Shown piece after piece: positions 21,494-32,769 of a DNA stretch of 64,000 nt; position 1 is the stretch's first letter, and every line of letters starts with the position of its first letter. The stretch is from Notospermus geniculatus. Taxonomy: Eukaryota; Nemertea; Pilidiophora; Heteronemertea; Lineidae. Made by a program: the position numbers and the translations under genes. Location: contig NMRB01000943.1 of the NCBI GenBank assembly GCA_002633025.1, forward strand, positions 50,507-114,506, in the 5' to 3' direction. Below the pieces are notes generated by a model, which searched no databases, had not been told where the DNA came from, and worked only from the letters and a program-made list of their open reading frames with translations.

Positions 21494-21603
21494 ATCCTCC
21501 CATAGCAGGGCTTAGGTATCGCTCCTCTTCATTCAAACGCTCGCACACAAAGTGTGAGTGGATGAAGAGGGGGCGAGGTAAAAACCCCTGCTGTGGAGAA
21601 TGC
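21494..21603. mobile_element. 110-bp hairpin MITE, 8-bp-duplication family, copy 2
   Basis: Starts CATCCTCCCATAGCAGGGC and ends CTGCTGTGGAGAATG. The arms pair through GGTATCGCTCCTCTTCATTC and GAATGAAGAGG-like complements. Flanks CCATCGAT (21486-21493) and CCATGAAT (21604-21611) match at six of eight positions, as expected for an ageing 8-bp target duplication. The unassigned frame 21562-21864 begins inside it. Confidence 0.85.
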
Positions 21604-21611
21604 CATGAATT

Positions 21612-22598
21612 GAACCGTCACTTAAAATCGGAGGAATGCAACTGGGCGACAAAAATTCACCACGAAAATTTTTATCAGGACACAGACCTGAATTGTTGTT
21701 GGGCATACTGTGATCCCCGCATGAAGATTTTCCATACCCACAAAATCAGAACCAACATGACGTATAGACAAAACAAGGAACATCAAAAGAGTTTAATTGC
21801 ACCTAGGACAACAATGTCGTTCCTAAAGGTTATTGATCCACTTAATGTGGAGTGTGTGCAGTAATCCACGCTTGATATTGATGCAAAGATTGCTCACTGA
21901 CAATCCTGTACCGATTAGGTTATTAATGGTTGTGAGAGTAAAATTTGACAGAAAGTTAAATGGCAAACCCTGCGGTCATGAAATCGATGGCTTGCATTGA
22001 GAAAGAAATAGGCCGTGTGCCTTGGTCGGACTTCAGCCTAAAGTATAGCTGAAGTTAGACTTTCTCTTTGCTTGAAGCATTGAGAAAAGTCGGACTTTAA
22101 TCAAAGTGTGGCTGAAGTTAGACCCGAGCATAAGGCCCATAGACCTCTTTCGAAAGTTGGGCCCTGACTGAAAATGTACACAATTGCTATGTGCACTTGC
22201 ACTGACCGTATGCAAGGAGTCCTTGCCAATTCCGCCTTCAGGCCCATAGAGGCCCGCGTACATTACAGTATGTTGATTTGGGTACTGTTAATGCCTACCA
22301 AGCTCTACCCTCCGCTAATGCGGGTCCACGAAATGCATGGGACTCATTAGATTGTACATGTATAGCCAGTACAGGAAGACGGTTTGCGAGGATTCCCTGT
22401 ACTTTGATCCTCAAAACTGACTTCCGAAAGGGTCGAGATTGTGCAAATCCTGTGGGTGTAAATTATGCACATTTCCGAGGAAGCATTGAGCAGTTGCCTT
22501 CTGTGAAGAAAAGGTCACGGACAAAGCCTCTGTCGCTTTACGATTGCGGAATCTTTTGTTAGGCACAGAGAGAACAATGAATGGGGAACAACGGTGAA
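21612..22598. other. Unassigned DNA with a 64-bp-spaced hairpin pair
   Basis: At 22025-22060 and 22089-22122 two related units read GTCGGACTT...GCTGAAGTTAGAC. Each is itself an imperfect hairpin. Otherwise only short unassigned frames, one (22278-22562) without a known domain. Confidence 0.4.
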
Positions 22599-22771
22599 GC
22601 AGACCACGCGAGAATATACGCGTGGGTTTGAACTTATAGTACACAGATGCCACCTATTATTCATGACGATTCAAGGTGATTGGCCGTGCTTGGTGAACCG
22701 TATCTCTCGAACAATGAGCCTCTAGGTGTCACCTCTGCTCTGTAAGTCATCATGTCACCAAATGGTGCTCC
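22599..22771 (+). repeat. ~175-bp dispersed repeat, copy 2
   Basis: Paralogue of 17716-17891 in the same orientation, at high identity with a few indels (for example GATTCAAGGTG-ATTGGCC here against GATTCAAGGTGTGATTGGCC). It lies 43 bp left of a GTTTTCGC MITE. Confidence 0.88.
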
Positions 22772-22813
22772 ACATTTGCTCACAAATGGCGGCGCTTCAT
22801 AGGAGGCGCGGCT

Positions 22814-22950
22814 ATAATAGGGAGTTTTCGCAAAGCCCCCGAAACGCCAACGGGAACGTCTATCCTTTTCGGTGGTCTCTTCGTAGCATCGAACAAAGGG
22901 TTTGGCGTTCGCGTTGGCGTTTCGGGGGCTTTGCGAAAACTCCCTATTAT
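22814..22950 (+). mobile_element. MITE of the GTTTTCGCAAAGCCCCCG family, copy 5
   Basis: This is the best-preserved copy. The ends are ATAATAGGGAGTTTTCGC and GCGAAAACTCCCTATTAT, perfect complements. The arms continue through AAAGCCCCCGAAACGCCAAC for about 40 bp. The centre CATCGAACAAAGGGTTTGGC is shared with copy 1. TA at each outer end is compatible with a TA duplication. 137 bp, non-coding. Confidence 0.93.
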
Positions 22951-24236
22951 GAAGCGGCACTGTACATTGTTTTCGATCAGACACTCTGCAATACGTAATA
23001 TCAACGCTGCGCATTTTATCATCATCATCATTATTAGGAATCGGTGGAAAATTGCGTAATATTTGCTCATAAAAAGGCCACATAAACACCATATCATACA
23101 CACTGACCGGTTAGTGACATTTCGATTGCATCTTAATCAAGCAGGTTGTTCTGACCGAGTGTGATTGATGGTCCAATATTGGCTTGAGCTAATGGCTGGT
23201 TGGACACCCACAATGGATAAGTAAATATCTTGTGTGTTTAAAGAGTGGCAAGTCCAGTTATAGACCTGCTAGTGTAAAGTACTATAAGAGTAAGACATTC
23301 CCCTAGTGAAGGATGCATGGTGCCTTGCAAAAGGTTAATCGGTGTTACGGCGGCAATAAGACTTTTTAACTCATTTAAGGCCTATCTACACCTAACATTT
23401 CCAAAAACGTCCAGCTGCAACATTTCCAAAACACCGTTGTTTTCGGTTTGTTGCGCAGTGTGGACTGGACGTGCAACTTCTGTAAAACTATTTGAATGAA
23501 AACATGTCTTGATAATGTTGCAGAGTGTAGACCAACCCCGAAACAAGTCCCAACATTTCCAAAAACAGTTTTCAAAATGTTTTGCGCAGAAATGTTTTGA
23601 AAATAATGCTGATGATGCAGACAGGCCCCGGCCTTTAGGCTTTGCTGCATCAACTTGCCAGTGGGTGGTTGAATGGTGCCAAGTCAGTGTTATTGACCAC
23701 AAGAAGACTTGTAAAGTGCCCAGACGCTAGTCTAGTGAACGAAGCCTGTCAAAAGGTTCGGTGTCATCACGGCAGCAACAAGATTTTTAACTTTGTTGCA
23801 TCTTCTTTTCATTCTCTCTTTGTCATTGCTTCAGGCTGGAATCCAGAGAGGCCCATATTGCAAGACCTCTACATGTACTGACAGGCCTACATGTGGGGAA
23901 GTAGCCTATCACTTGAAACTCAAAATCCTGACTTACTGAATGATGCAATGTTTTGATTATACCCTTCAATTCCAGAATTACACAACATTACATACAGGCT
24001 CCCTTTCCTCCACAACATTCCTCATTGCCTTTAGTGGTTTCCCTTAATTTCATAACCTCAAACATTTGCTTCTAGGGAAATTTTGGTCTCATCAAGGCTA
24101 TCGAACTGTGGTAAGCAGATTGAACTTGTATCAATTGACTTAGCAGCCAGCAATTTTACTCCGAGAACTAATATCCCATCGATGAATAATGTATGACCAT
24201 ATGAAGGACAAACGTTTCATTCAGCAATAGGTAACA
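22951..24236. other. Unassigned DNA; direct repeats flanking 23380-23700
   Basis: AAAAGGTTAATCGGTGTTAC and GACTTTTTAAC near 23330 recur as AAAAGGTTCGGTGTCATCAC and GATTTTTAAC near 23750. This suggests a segment of about 420 bp was inserted or duplicated. Inside it CAACATTTCCAAAA recurs at least three times. An ATC/ATT-rich stretch lies near 23021-23036. No gene was identified. Confidence 0.45.
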
Positions 24237-24238
24237 TA

Positions 24239-24860
24239 CACTGGTTGACAGAAATATTAGGACACTTTCAAAATTCTAAGTCATTTTCCTCTTATGCCTT
24301 CCTTTTGTCTCTTACCACTAATTATTTTTTTTCTTATTAATCAGGGCCCAAATTGATAAAACCCTGCTAGGCTTAGTTACTTGCCGAAGTGGCCAGTTTG
24401 TACAGGCCAATGTACACAGCTAGCAACCAACTAAGCTAGCAAGGTTTTATGAATATGTGCCCTGAACATTTTTACCTTGGCAAGTGGGTTATATAATCAT
24501 CTCTGATTGTCCATACAAAAGTTTATAGACAACGGGTTGCTGATCCATGGGCAACAAAGATAATTATGATGGGTGCCATTCAAGCCTCTCTAATTCAAAG
24601 GCTAAAGCTACTGGAGGGGGAAGTATGGAAGAAGTGCATCATGATTGTCTCTTTTGTTATTCATATATCAGCAACCCCATGTCAACAACCTTTAGCATGG
24701 ACAATCTAATCATGTAATGGGATTATATAACCCACTTGCCAAGGTAAAAATGTTCTGATTATTAATAAGAAAAATAACTAGTGGTTAGAGACAAAAGTAA
24801 AGCAAAAGAAGAAAATGAATAAGAATTTTGAAAGTGTCCTAATATTTCTGTCCACCAGTG
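24239..24860. mobile_element. Long foldback element with Tc1/mariner-like ends, TA-flanked, carrying a nested MITE
   Basis: The ends are CACTGGTTGACAGAAATATT and the complementary AATATTTCTGTCCACCAGTG. TA lies on both sides (24237-24238, 24861-24862). The arms pair for about 170 bp (AGGACACTTTC, TTGGCAAGTGGGTTATATAA and complements) and inner segments pair further (GGGTTGCTGAT/ATCAGCAACCC), so the element is nearly all palindrome. It has no transposase frame. The left arm is split by the GGGCCC-family MITE at 24342-24464. Confidence 0.9.
24342..24464. mobile_element. GGGCCC-family MITE nested in the long foldback, copy 2
   Basis: The ends are CAGGGCCCAAATTGATAAAA and GGTTTTATGAATATGTGCCCTG. 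The interior carries GGCTTAGTTACTTGC, CCAGTTTGTACAGGCC and AGCTAGCAACCAACTAAGC. The opposite arm of the host gives the uninterrupted sequence TTAATAATCAGAACATTTTT. Joining the two flanks here reproduces TTAATCAGAACATT with no obvious duplication. Confidence 0.9.
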
Positions 24861-24862
24861 TA

Positions 24863-26478
24863 GGACCATTGCACCGGCCAGCTGAAGGTTGCCAAGGGAC
24901 AAAGAGAAAAACCAAGCAACGTGACATCGATACCTCTGAAACACTTTCATTTATTACGTCCACTCAATCGAAAGGCCATGATCAGTTGGGCTTTTCAAGC
25001 TGTGACAAGCAAAATAAATCAAGCATCGATGTATGATTGATATGTAATACACGTCAAGGTGCTGTGTTGAAGCATTGTCGAAGCACTGTGGCGTGCAGAG
25101 CTGGATCTGCGCCAGCTTATCACTGCAAATGACAGTTTTAATACGAAATGAAAATTTCAGCTGATATCATTTTTTTATTATGAAATTGATTTGTTTTTCA
25201 ATAAGCAATTCTATACATTTTTATCTTGATGTTGCGGTATAAAAATATACTGATTAACAAACACCTGGCAAAAATGGAAGAATTACGTTGAGTAACCTTT
25301 TTTATCTGGAAATCCCTTGGAGATCGCTGATGTAATGGTTGGTTCTTATGGGAAAAGACATAATTTGTTGGAACTAAGAACAAATTTGCCTTCCAATGCC
25401 TTCCTTTGCGTCAGCCGGCCTGGTGGACATGGTGGGAGAAATATCAGGCCAGAGATGTAGCAAGCCAGACTATCAAATTGAGAACCAAATGCAAAATGTG
25501 ACAGCTGAATTGGGTATTATCAACAAGATTTCAAAAATAAGGAAATTCAGATGGTTGCCGAGACCATTCGATTGGTAAAAAGATGATACTGAGTGGCCTC
25601 TCGTTATCTGAATCAGCCATCAGACAGAGAGCCCGGCCAAGTGTGTTAGATTCTGAACATTATAGAGGGTAGGTCGCAAAACTTTCTTCGCTCTTGGCTG
25701 ATTAGGGAGTAAAATGTAAGTATCGAACAGCATGCAGCCCTCGACATCATGACATAGTATTACCCGAGTCATTACTCAACACAAATGTGGTTGTTGATTC
25801 ACGATCAACAAAACACGTTGCTTCTTCTATCTACTCAATACCACTAAGGCCACAGTGTTGACGACAGCTGCATTTTAGCAGAAATATATTACTGGATTAA
25901 TATATTTCTGATTTTATATTATTTGATTGATTAGTTAATTTTTTAAAATTTCATCTTGCCAATATACAACTTGGACGAGCCTGAGAACTTTCTAATTTAA
26001 TCAATCTAAATTTACTTTTCTATTGTACACATATATGCATGACGAGTTCAAGTGCATTAAAATGCACATTGCATTTGCAAACTGCATCTGGTACAATACC
26101 TCTCATAATAAATGGGTTTCAAAAGCATGTTTTGGTAGTAGAGGGAATGGATATTTTTAAGGCACTATAGAGAGTTATGTTTCTGCATTGTACGCACTGC
26201 TGACCATGCAATGAATTTTGAAATCAGGCCATGATGACAACACTCTCCTCTTGTTCATAACTTAATTACTACACGTAGTATAACAATGATCAATTTGTGT
26301 GTATGGATGTTGAGGCCATGCAGGCGAAGCGGCTGAAAAAAAAATCATGCCAGCCTTCAAGAGCACTCTCTCTCTCTCATTGCTATTCTTGTAACTTTAT
26401 TTTGACCATGGCTGTGGTTTTGAGTGGTCAGACATGCCAGATATTTGAATTGACGACTAGGTAAAAGCTTGAGTACTA
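24863..26478. other. No identified gene
   Basis: AT-rich DNA. The frame 25396-25578 is unassigned. A CTCTCTCTCTC run lies near 26368. Nothing supportable as a feature. Confidence 0.45.
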
Positions 26479-26621
26479 GGGACGTTTTAGAAGTCAAGCG
26501 ATAATCGTAAACTTTACGACAACGTTATTTTTCATACTAAACATTAAGCAAATTTCATACTGCATTTTCGGTACAAAAATAACGTTGTCGTTAACGTTAA
26601 CGTTTGATTTCTAAACCTCCC
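26479..26621 (+). mobile_element. TA-flanked MITE of the AACGTT family, copy 3
   Basis: The ends are GGGACGTTTTAGAAGTCAAG and the complementary right end closing in CTAAACCTCCC. TA lies on both sides. The interior shares GACAACGTTATTTTTCATAC and GCATTTTCGGTACAAAAATA with copies 2 and 4. 143 bp. Confidence 0.92.
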
Positions 26622-27121
26622 TACTAAAAACTACCGTGCGACTACTGAATCACCGTATGGTTTTGTCCTTGTGGGAATCAACGTCTAATGAGGAAGAAAG
26701 TCGAGGCTGAGACCTCTTACCTCACATAGAAACAAGAATCCACAAGTATCAGCAACCATTCCCAGGCAATGTAAGATTAAAGTCAATACGTCTACCAAGA
26801 AGGCTATCGAACTTCAGATGTAACAGTCAAGTAAATAGTGTCAGGTGAGTCAGAAATCTTGGGCACGTCTCAACTGTCATCTAGAACCAAACTTATGAGA
26901 AGTCAATTGATTACCTATTAGTAGCTTGGACGTGTTGAAGATGAGAGTCAACAGAATGAGATGCCGAAGCAATCGGCGTTATCGCAGGGTAGAAACAGCC
27001 AGGTTACCTCTGTTACCTCCATGATATAAACCACAGACCATTTGATATCATTTTGACACCATGTGACATCATTTTTGACCACCTTTGCATTACCTGAGAG
27101 ATAAATCATTGTTTTTTCACA
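26622..27121. other. No identified feature
   Basis: Unique-looking DNA between two transposons. Confidence 0.5.
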
Positions 27122-27129
27122 GTTCATCT

Positions 27130-27435
27130 TAGTCTCGCGCAACCAGCCCCTCGATCGGTCATATTCCGAGGGTCTGGCACGGAACGCAATTCTCATTGTA
27201 GTGACCTCATTTCGATGATTCGAAATGAGGTCAGCTTCGCTGATTGGCTAGTCACTACCAATGTATTATGCATACATGCATGAAGTGCAGTGTAGTTGTG
27301 TTCTACGTCATCAGTTTTAGGTAGGTTGTCCGCCATGATGGTTTTACAACATTACAAGTCAAAGTAACCATACGGACCAGACTCTAAAATTGGAAATTTA
27401 TTGGAAATTGCAAGAGTCTGGTGGCACGAGACTAA
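27130..27435. mobile_element. 306-bp element with exact 8-bp target duplication (GTTCATCT)
   Basis: The termini are TAGTCTCGCGCAACCAG on the left and CTGGTGGCACGAGACTAA on the right. GTTCATCT occurs at 27122-27129 and 27436-27443. The interior contains the perfect palindrome TGACCTCATTTCG/CGAAATGAGGTCA (about 27202-27232) nested in GTAGTGAC/GTCACTAC, and AGACTCT/AGAGTCT near the right end. An 8-bp duplication with a TAG-type terminus fits hAT-like or P-like elements. No transposase. Confidence 0.88.
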
Positions 27436-27443
27436 GTTCATCT

Positions 27444-27985
27444 GTTTCTAGGCCAGTGTCACCAGTATGCTAAAAAGGCAATGATATGCACATATGCAAT
27501 AGCATATTAATAAACATATACACGTTCAAATTGGAATAAGAATGAAACTAGACATACAGTGATTGCGAGCAATCACTAACTATACCCCCGCTGTGGCGCC
27601 ATAACGGTCCTCGTGGCTCAGGTGAAAACTTGTTATTGATGGCAGGTGATAATGAAATGGGCAGGAGAATTTTTGGGGAAATGTCATTTAAGGGCGAATG
27701 AGCACAGGGAGTGGTTTTTAGCAACACAAAGGTTCCTTGCAAAAATATAGGGCTCCACTTTCACCAATGGGTAAAATAAAATTCTGTTGGCTCCTTTTAT
27801 ACAGCCACTGCCAGGCTACTATTTTTCCTATTTTTGACCAAGAATATCTGTCATTTGGAGTGTTGTACTCCATCAGCAGTTGATCGAGACCCTGTTTTGG
27901 CTGCACTTATTTTTGGTCCAGCTGGACCTCTGAAATATGGTTGTTGTACTGGCAGTGTGGCAATTTTGATTTTGGTTGTTGGTAA
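27444..27985. other. Unassigned sequence left of the assembly gap
   Basis: CTATACCCCCGC near 27579 resembles the hairpin TATACCCCC at 29125, so the gap may lie inside one larger element with TATACCCCC ends. The frames crossing the gap are artefacts of N translation. Confidence 0.4.
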
Positions 27986-28808
27986 NNNNNNNNNNNNNNN
28001 NNNNNNNNNNNNNNNNNNNNNNNNNNNNNNNNNNNNNNNNNNNNNNNNNNNNNNNNNNNNNNNNNNNNNNNNNNNNNNNNNNNNNNNNNNNNNNNNNNNN
28101 NNNNNNNNNNNNNNNNNNNNNNNNNNNNNNNNNNNNNNNNNNNNNNNNNNNNNNNNNNNNNNNNNNNNNNNNNNNNNNNNNNNNNNNNNNNNNNNNNNNN
28201 NNNNNNNNNNNNNNNNNNNNNNNNNNNNNNNNNNNNNNNNNNNNNNNNNNNNNNNNNNNNNNNNNNNNNNNNNNNNNNNNNNNNNNNNNNNNNNNNNNNN
28301 NNNNNNNNNNNNNNNNNNNNNNNNNNNNNNNNNNNNNNNNNNNNNNNNNNNNNNNNNNNNNNNNNNNNNNNNNNNNNNNNNNNNNNNNNNNNNNNNNNNN
28401 NNNNNNNNNNNNNNNNNNNNNNNNNNNNNNNNNNNNNNNNNNNNNNNNNNNNNNNNNNNNNNNNNNNNNNNNNNNNNNNNNNNNNNNNNNNNNNNNNNNN
28501 NNNNNNNNNNNNNNNNNNNNNNNNNNNNNNNNNNNNNNNNNNNNNNNNNNNNNNNNNNNNNNNNNNNNNNNNNNNNNNNNNNNNNNNNNNNNNNNNNNNN
28601 NNNNNNNNNNNNNNNNNNNNNNNNNNNNNNNNNNNNNNNNNNNNNNNNNNNNNNNNNNNNNNNNNNNNNNNNNNNNNNNNNNNNNNNNNNNNNNNNNNNN
28701 NNNNNNNNNNNNNNNNNNNNNNNNNNNNNNNNNNNNNNNNNNNNNNNNNNNNNNNNNNNNNNNNNNNNNNNNNNNNNNNNNNNNNNNNNNNNNNNNNNNN
28801 NNNNNNNN
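27986..28808. other. Assembly gap (823 N)
   Basis: A continuous run of N. The content is unknown and the stated length may be an estimate. Open frames reported across it have no meaning. Confidence 1.
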
Positions 28809-29019
28809 GAATGTACCACGTTAAAACGAAAGCAATCCCTGCAGTCGTTCTCCCTTAAATGAGCGGAAACCGAAATCAAGACGGCAGCCACGGCGGCCAT
28901 ATTGGATGCGCTACGAGTCCGATTTTCGAAAGGAACCTTCCTATGGTCAATATGAATGTACCACGGTGAAACGAAAGCAATCCCTCCAGTCGTTCTCCCT
29001 TAAATGAGCGGAAACCGAA
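28809..29019. repeat. ~144-bp-period repeat right of the gap, two units
   Basis: GAATGTACCACG...AACGAAAGCAATCCCTSCAG, CGTTCTCCCTTAAATGAGCG and GAAACCGAAA occur at 28809-28875 and 28953-29019 at high identity. The intervening spacer holds GGCGGCCATATTGGAT, a word shared with the repeat at 31.5 kb. The array may continue into the gap and could explain why assembly failed. Confidence 0.85.
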
Positions 29020-29038
29020 AGGTGAACGCACACACGCA

Positions 29039-29080
29039 CGAACGAACGAACGAACGAACGAACGAACGAACGAACGAACG
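29039..29080. repeat. (CGAA)n microsatellite
   Basis: About ten tandem CGAA/AACG units, followed by imperfect CACGAACG and CACACACG. The VRSFVRSF-like frames on the minus strand are translations of it. Confidence 0.97.
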
Positions 29081-29124
29081 CACGAACGCACGAACACACG
29101 CACACACGGACGAGTTGAAAACAG

Positions 29125-29156
29125 TATACCCCCACCAACTCGTTGGCGGGGGTATA
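29125..29156. other. Perfect-looking hairpin TATACCCCC...GGGGGTATA
   Basis: TATACCCCCACCAAC pairs with GTTGGCGGGGGTATA around a 2-base turn, with one mismatch. Similar CTATACCCCCGC occurs left of the gap. It may be a transposon terminus. Confidence 0.6.
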
Positions 29157-29617
29157 AATATTATTTATATGGGGCATCATTAAATTGGTGCAGCTTTAAA
29201 GATACATGTACATTCTTCAACTAAAATCTGTATCTGTATTGCAGATGTAAGTGGTGTTTACAATGTATAGGCGCAGTCATAACAGAAGGCAATGAATTTT
29301 ATGATGGTCCTCACATGGCCAACAGACACAGATGTTCCCTTGTTTACCATATTTTATATTAAAATGAAGCTGGCCAGCAGCAAATTGAATATTTTTAGAA
29401 TTATTCTATCTTTTATAATACCAGTGGATGTATTTAATGCATGTTTGTGCAGTGTGAACGAACTGCTTTTGTGATGTAGCTAAGCTTGTTCACCATGTAT
29501 ATTACTTATTATTTTATTCGCAATATTTTAGCAATACTAGTAGTTGAGGGTTGCTTTATCAATGGAAATGCATGCAAACTGACAGATGTTCGTAAAACAA
29601 TTTTCCATGCAGGTATT
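29157..29617. other. No identified feature
   Basis: AT-rich DNA without supported features. Confidence 0.5.
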
Positions 29618-29748
29618 GGGCCGTATTCAAAAAGAGTGTTTACTTAGACGCGTGTAACTTCGTCAAATGCATGGTGAAAGTGTGTGCATTTAGTGAAGTT
29701 ACACGCGTCTAAGTCTCACGCGATGATCACCCTTTTTGAATATGGCCC
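29618..29748. mobile_element. Foldback MITE with ends GGGCCGTATTCAAAAAG
   Basis: The left end is GGGCCGTATTCAAAAAGAGTG and the right end CCCTTTTTGAATATGGCCC. The inner arms TAGACGCGTGTAACTTCGTC and GAAGTTACACGCGTCTAAGT pair almost perfectly. 131 bp. The ends resemble the GGGCCCATATTCATAAAA family, but the interior differs, so it is a related family. Confidence 0.88.
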
Positions 29749-31517
29749 TACAAGTTCAGCTGATCAGATAAGAGAAATCAGAGGATCCCTTCTTTTGCAC
29801 CCCTCAGGACACGTGCCCAGACTGGCCAAATTAACTACCTATTAATTCATATATCTAGTTGCAGGCAGCCTGCCCTTCTGGCCACTTATACTGAGGGGTG
29901 TTTGGGTGAGTGAAGGGCAAAGCAGCGAAACCATCATGATCTTAACATCCTGATTTCACTAAGCTTCACCATGGCAATTTAAAGCACTAATAAAAACAAT
30001 CCAGGTTTTAACAACCCTTTATGATAGGCACCTCACTTCAAACATTAGCAAGGCACTAATGGGCCAATCATCTTATAGTGTGAAAACTGCAGTATATTAT
30101 ATCCGTTGAATGATTGAAATGATCGTTTGACAAGGAAATTACAAAATCGAATGCCTCGATGCCTGTGCTGTCATTGTGTTATTTCTGCTGCTTGGCAACA
30201 GGCCTTGTCCTCTTCCTTTTGTACTCGTGAAAGGAAGTAATGGAGAGATGTTCACATCATGCTGTGTTTATAATTGCGGACATCAATCACGTCCACATCA
30301 TTAGTTTAACCCTCATAATGGAGTCATAAGGAGCGTAAGCCCTTTTTTTAAACCTCGAGAGAAGATGAGGATCTACAAGTGAAGGTCGAACCCATTACTA
30401 GAAATTTCTGCAACGCCACAATCGGAGCAGATGTGGAGGCAGCCATTTTGTGAAATAATCACGTGATCCATGATTGTCACATGATGTAGCAGACCACTCT
30501 TCTGATTGGTTGAATCCGTCGACACCCTGCGACAACGTTGAAAGCTGTTCCAAAGAGAAATAACATGAACATTCTCTCGTCAACACCTAAAGCAGGTTTT
30601 CATTGACCACTGCAGTCCAAAGACTGATCAACAAGTCACGATCAACAAGCTTTCAACGGCCTTGGCCAGTGGGCCGGCCTTCAGCCGACAGAACAGCAGT
30701 TCATGGTCTAGACATGCTCATTGAGCTGGTAATATCAGATTTTAGCTCTCGGTGTCTGGGCCGTCGTCAACTTCAGGTTTACAAGTATTAAGTTATGAGT
30801 CCTATGAAAGAATGCACACAAGTCCAATACATGTACATTTACATTATTGTACTTGTATATTGATATAACTATAAATTGATCAAGAGGATTTATACTCAAC
30901 TTATAACTTATCTCCTCCAATATGGTACACATATTTCATTTGACACCTCAAAGTGTATAAATGGATTCTGGCCAGATATTACCATTAGCAAATATGTCAT
31001 CCATTTTTGCTGATTTGCCGACACTTGGTATTCCTTCATTTATTTCAAATTAAGAATGACAGACGTAATAAAGCGGTGGTACAAAAACCGATAATTTTTT
31101 ATCCCAGTGTAAATACAACATGAATGGGGTCGCTTTGTCAAAGGACGTGACACTATCATCTCGAAGTTTTTCCATTTGTGGTATGGTTCAAGCTCAATCA
31201 TTGACTTTGGGTTAAGCAGCCTTTGATGTTTCCTTGATGGTAAATTAAGAGTGACGGAGTAATCGTCACATCAAAAGTTACTTAACTAATGAGAGCCAGT
31301 GAAAAGGCGCATAAGTCAGGACTCACCAAATTGGTGTGGGTGATTTTATCCCTAACATGACTTGTCACTGTGCATCTATTGAGTTTTGATCGGTTTCTGA
31401 TTGACACAGAGGTGTGTATTTGTTGCTAGCCACGCTGTCACGAGCAGCACCCCTCAGCCTTCCATTCAGTTGAATATACACATGTACACGATGTGCCCGA
31501 CATAACGATTTGCAGTG
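29749..31517. other. No identified gene
   Basis: About 1.8 kb of AT-rich DNA with short ACATGTACATTTACAT words near 30829. No reading frame of note. Confidence 0.45.
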
Positions 31518-31765
31518 ACAAATACAAAATGGTGGTTGTGGTGGCCATATTGGATAACGTAGTGCAACCAAAATCGATAGTTTTGTGTATTAATACCCAT
31601 TCCAACCCCAACACCTGCACCAAAATGGTATTAGCTGTAGCGTTCTTGAGTTAATGCGTAGAATGCAAATTAAAGATGGTGGCTGTGGTGGCCATATTGG
31701 ATATCGGAGCGTCAGCAAAATTGATAGGTTCGTGTAGTTTACCCCATCCCAACATCTATTTTGAG
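31518..31765. repeat. ~147-bp-period tandem repeat, two units
   Basis: Units starting TGGTGGYTGTGGTGGCCATA (about 31530, 31677) are followed by TTGGAT, then an AAAATYGATAG word and CCATYCCAAC. The same GGCCATATTGGAT word occurs at 28896. Confidence 0.75.
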
Positions 31766-32769
31766 GGTAACCAGGAATGTAACGAATGCGCAACTTCTGT
31801 TGAACATAACTCCTGCTTCACTTGCGAAATGAACACAGGATTATTTGTATAGCATGTGTTGAGAAAAAAGATTAAACTTTGAACTCTCCAGGTTATTCAC
31901 CTCACTCAGACACACCCACCAGATTTTACCTATTGGTAATTGAACAATGGAGGTAACCAGTAACATAAAAATAAGCCTCTAGTCATAGGCTTATAGTCCA
32001 TGGCATTTTGTTGACACAACGGCCAATCCTACAATCTGTGTACATGCTCCACATATACATGACGACCTTTTAGGTGAAAGTACCATGTTGCAAAAAATTA
32101 ATATCATTGAGGTTTGATGTTTACTCCCGAATATAGCCACTGTTTTCATAAATTATGGCTGTGATACACTTGACAAGGTAAATCGGTGATTCATCTGTTT
32201 TCTAATCGGGTGAAAAAAGTTTTATGTCGACCATTGCCCACACACTCCGGATATCCCTCCCCCTCAGGCTGCGCCACACCCCACTGGACGAAGTGTTGAC
32301 CAGTGCATGAAAGCCTATACCAGTATAATAAAAATTGTTACTAGATTCAAGCAGATTAAAAAGTTGATCATACAGCTTTGCTCTGAAAACTACATGTAGC
32401 TGCACCCGGCCTTCATCAACGACACCTCGAAATACGAGTACACGTAAATTGGCCCGTGAACTCCTAAGTGGATTTTAAGCATCCTAAGTGGATTTCAAGT
32501 AGTCACACAGATCTAAGTGGAGATCTTCACATATGGGAGAGCAACAAGTGCACCACCACTAATTTTTGAGGACGTTCCCCCGAACAATTTTTTCGCACTG
32601 AAGAACTCTTTGGAATCTACTACTTCACACATTGTCGATTCCCTCCCTTTCAATAATTTATTCGGTTGCAGTACCGGTACTGATTTGAGTGGCTAACCAT
32701 TACACGTCGCTAGCCCACTCCCTCTGGCCTGGAAGTGATTCAGTGTGTACCTGACAACCACCTACTCTT
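31766..32769. other. Unassigned DNA
   Basis: CCTAAGTGGATTT recurs around 32463, 32483 and (partly) 32510. No gene was identified. Confidence 0.4.

Noticed and set aside
27834-28900. Open frames of 280-350 codons on both strands
   Set aside because: They cross the run of N and consist mostly of undetermined residues.
28876-29180. Arginine/valine/phenylalanine repeat peptide
   Set aside because: It is the translation of the CGAA microsatellite.
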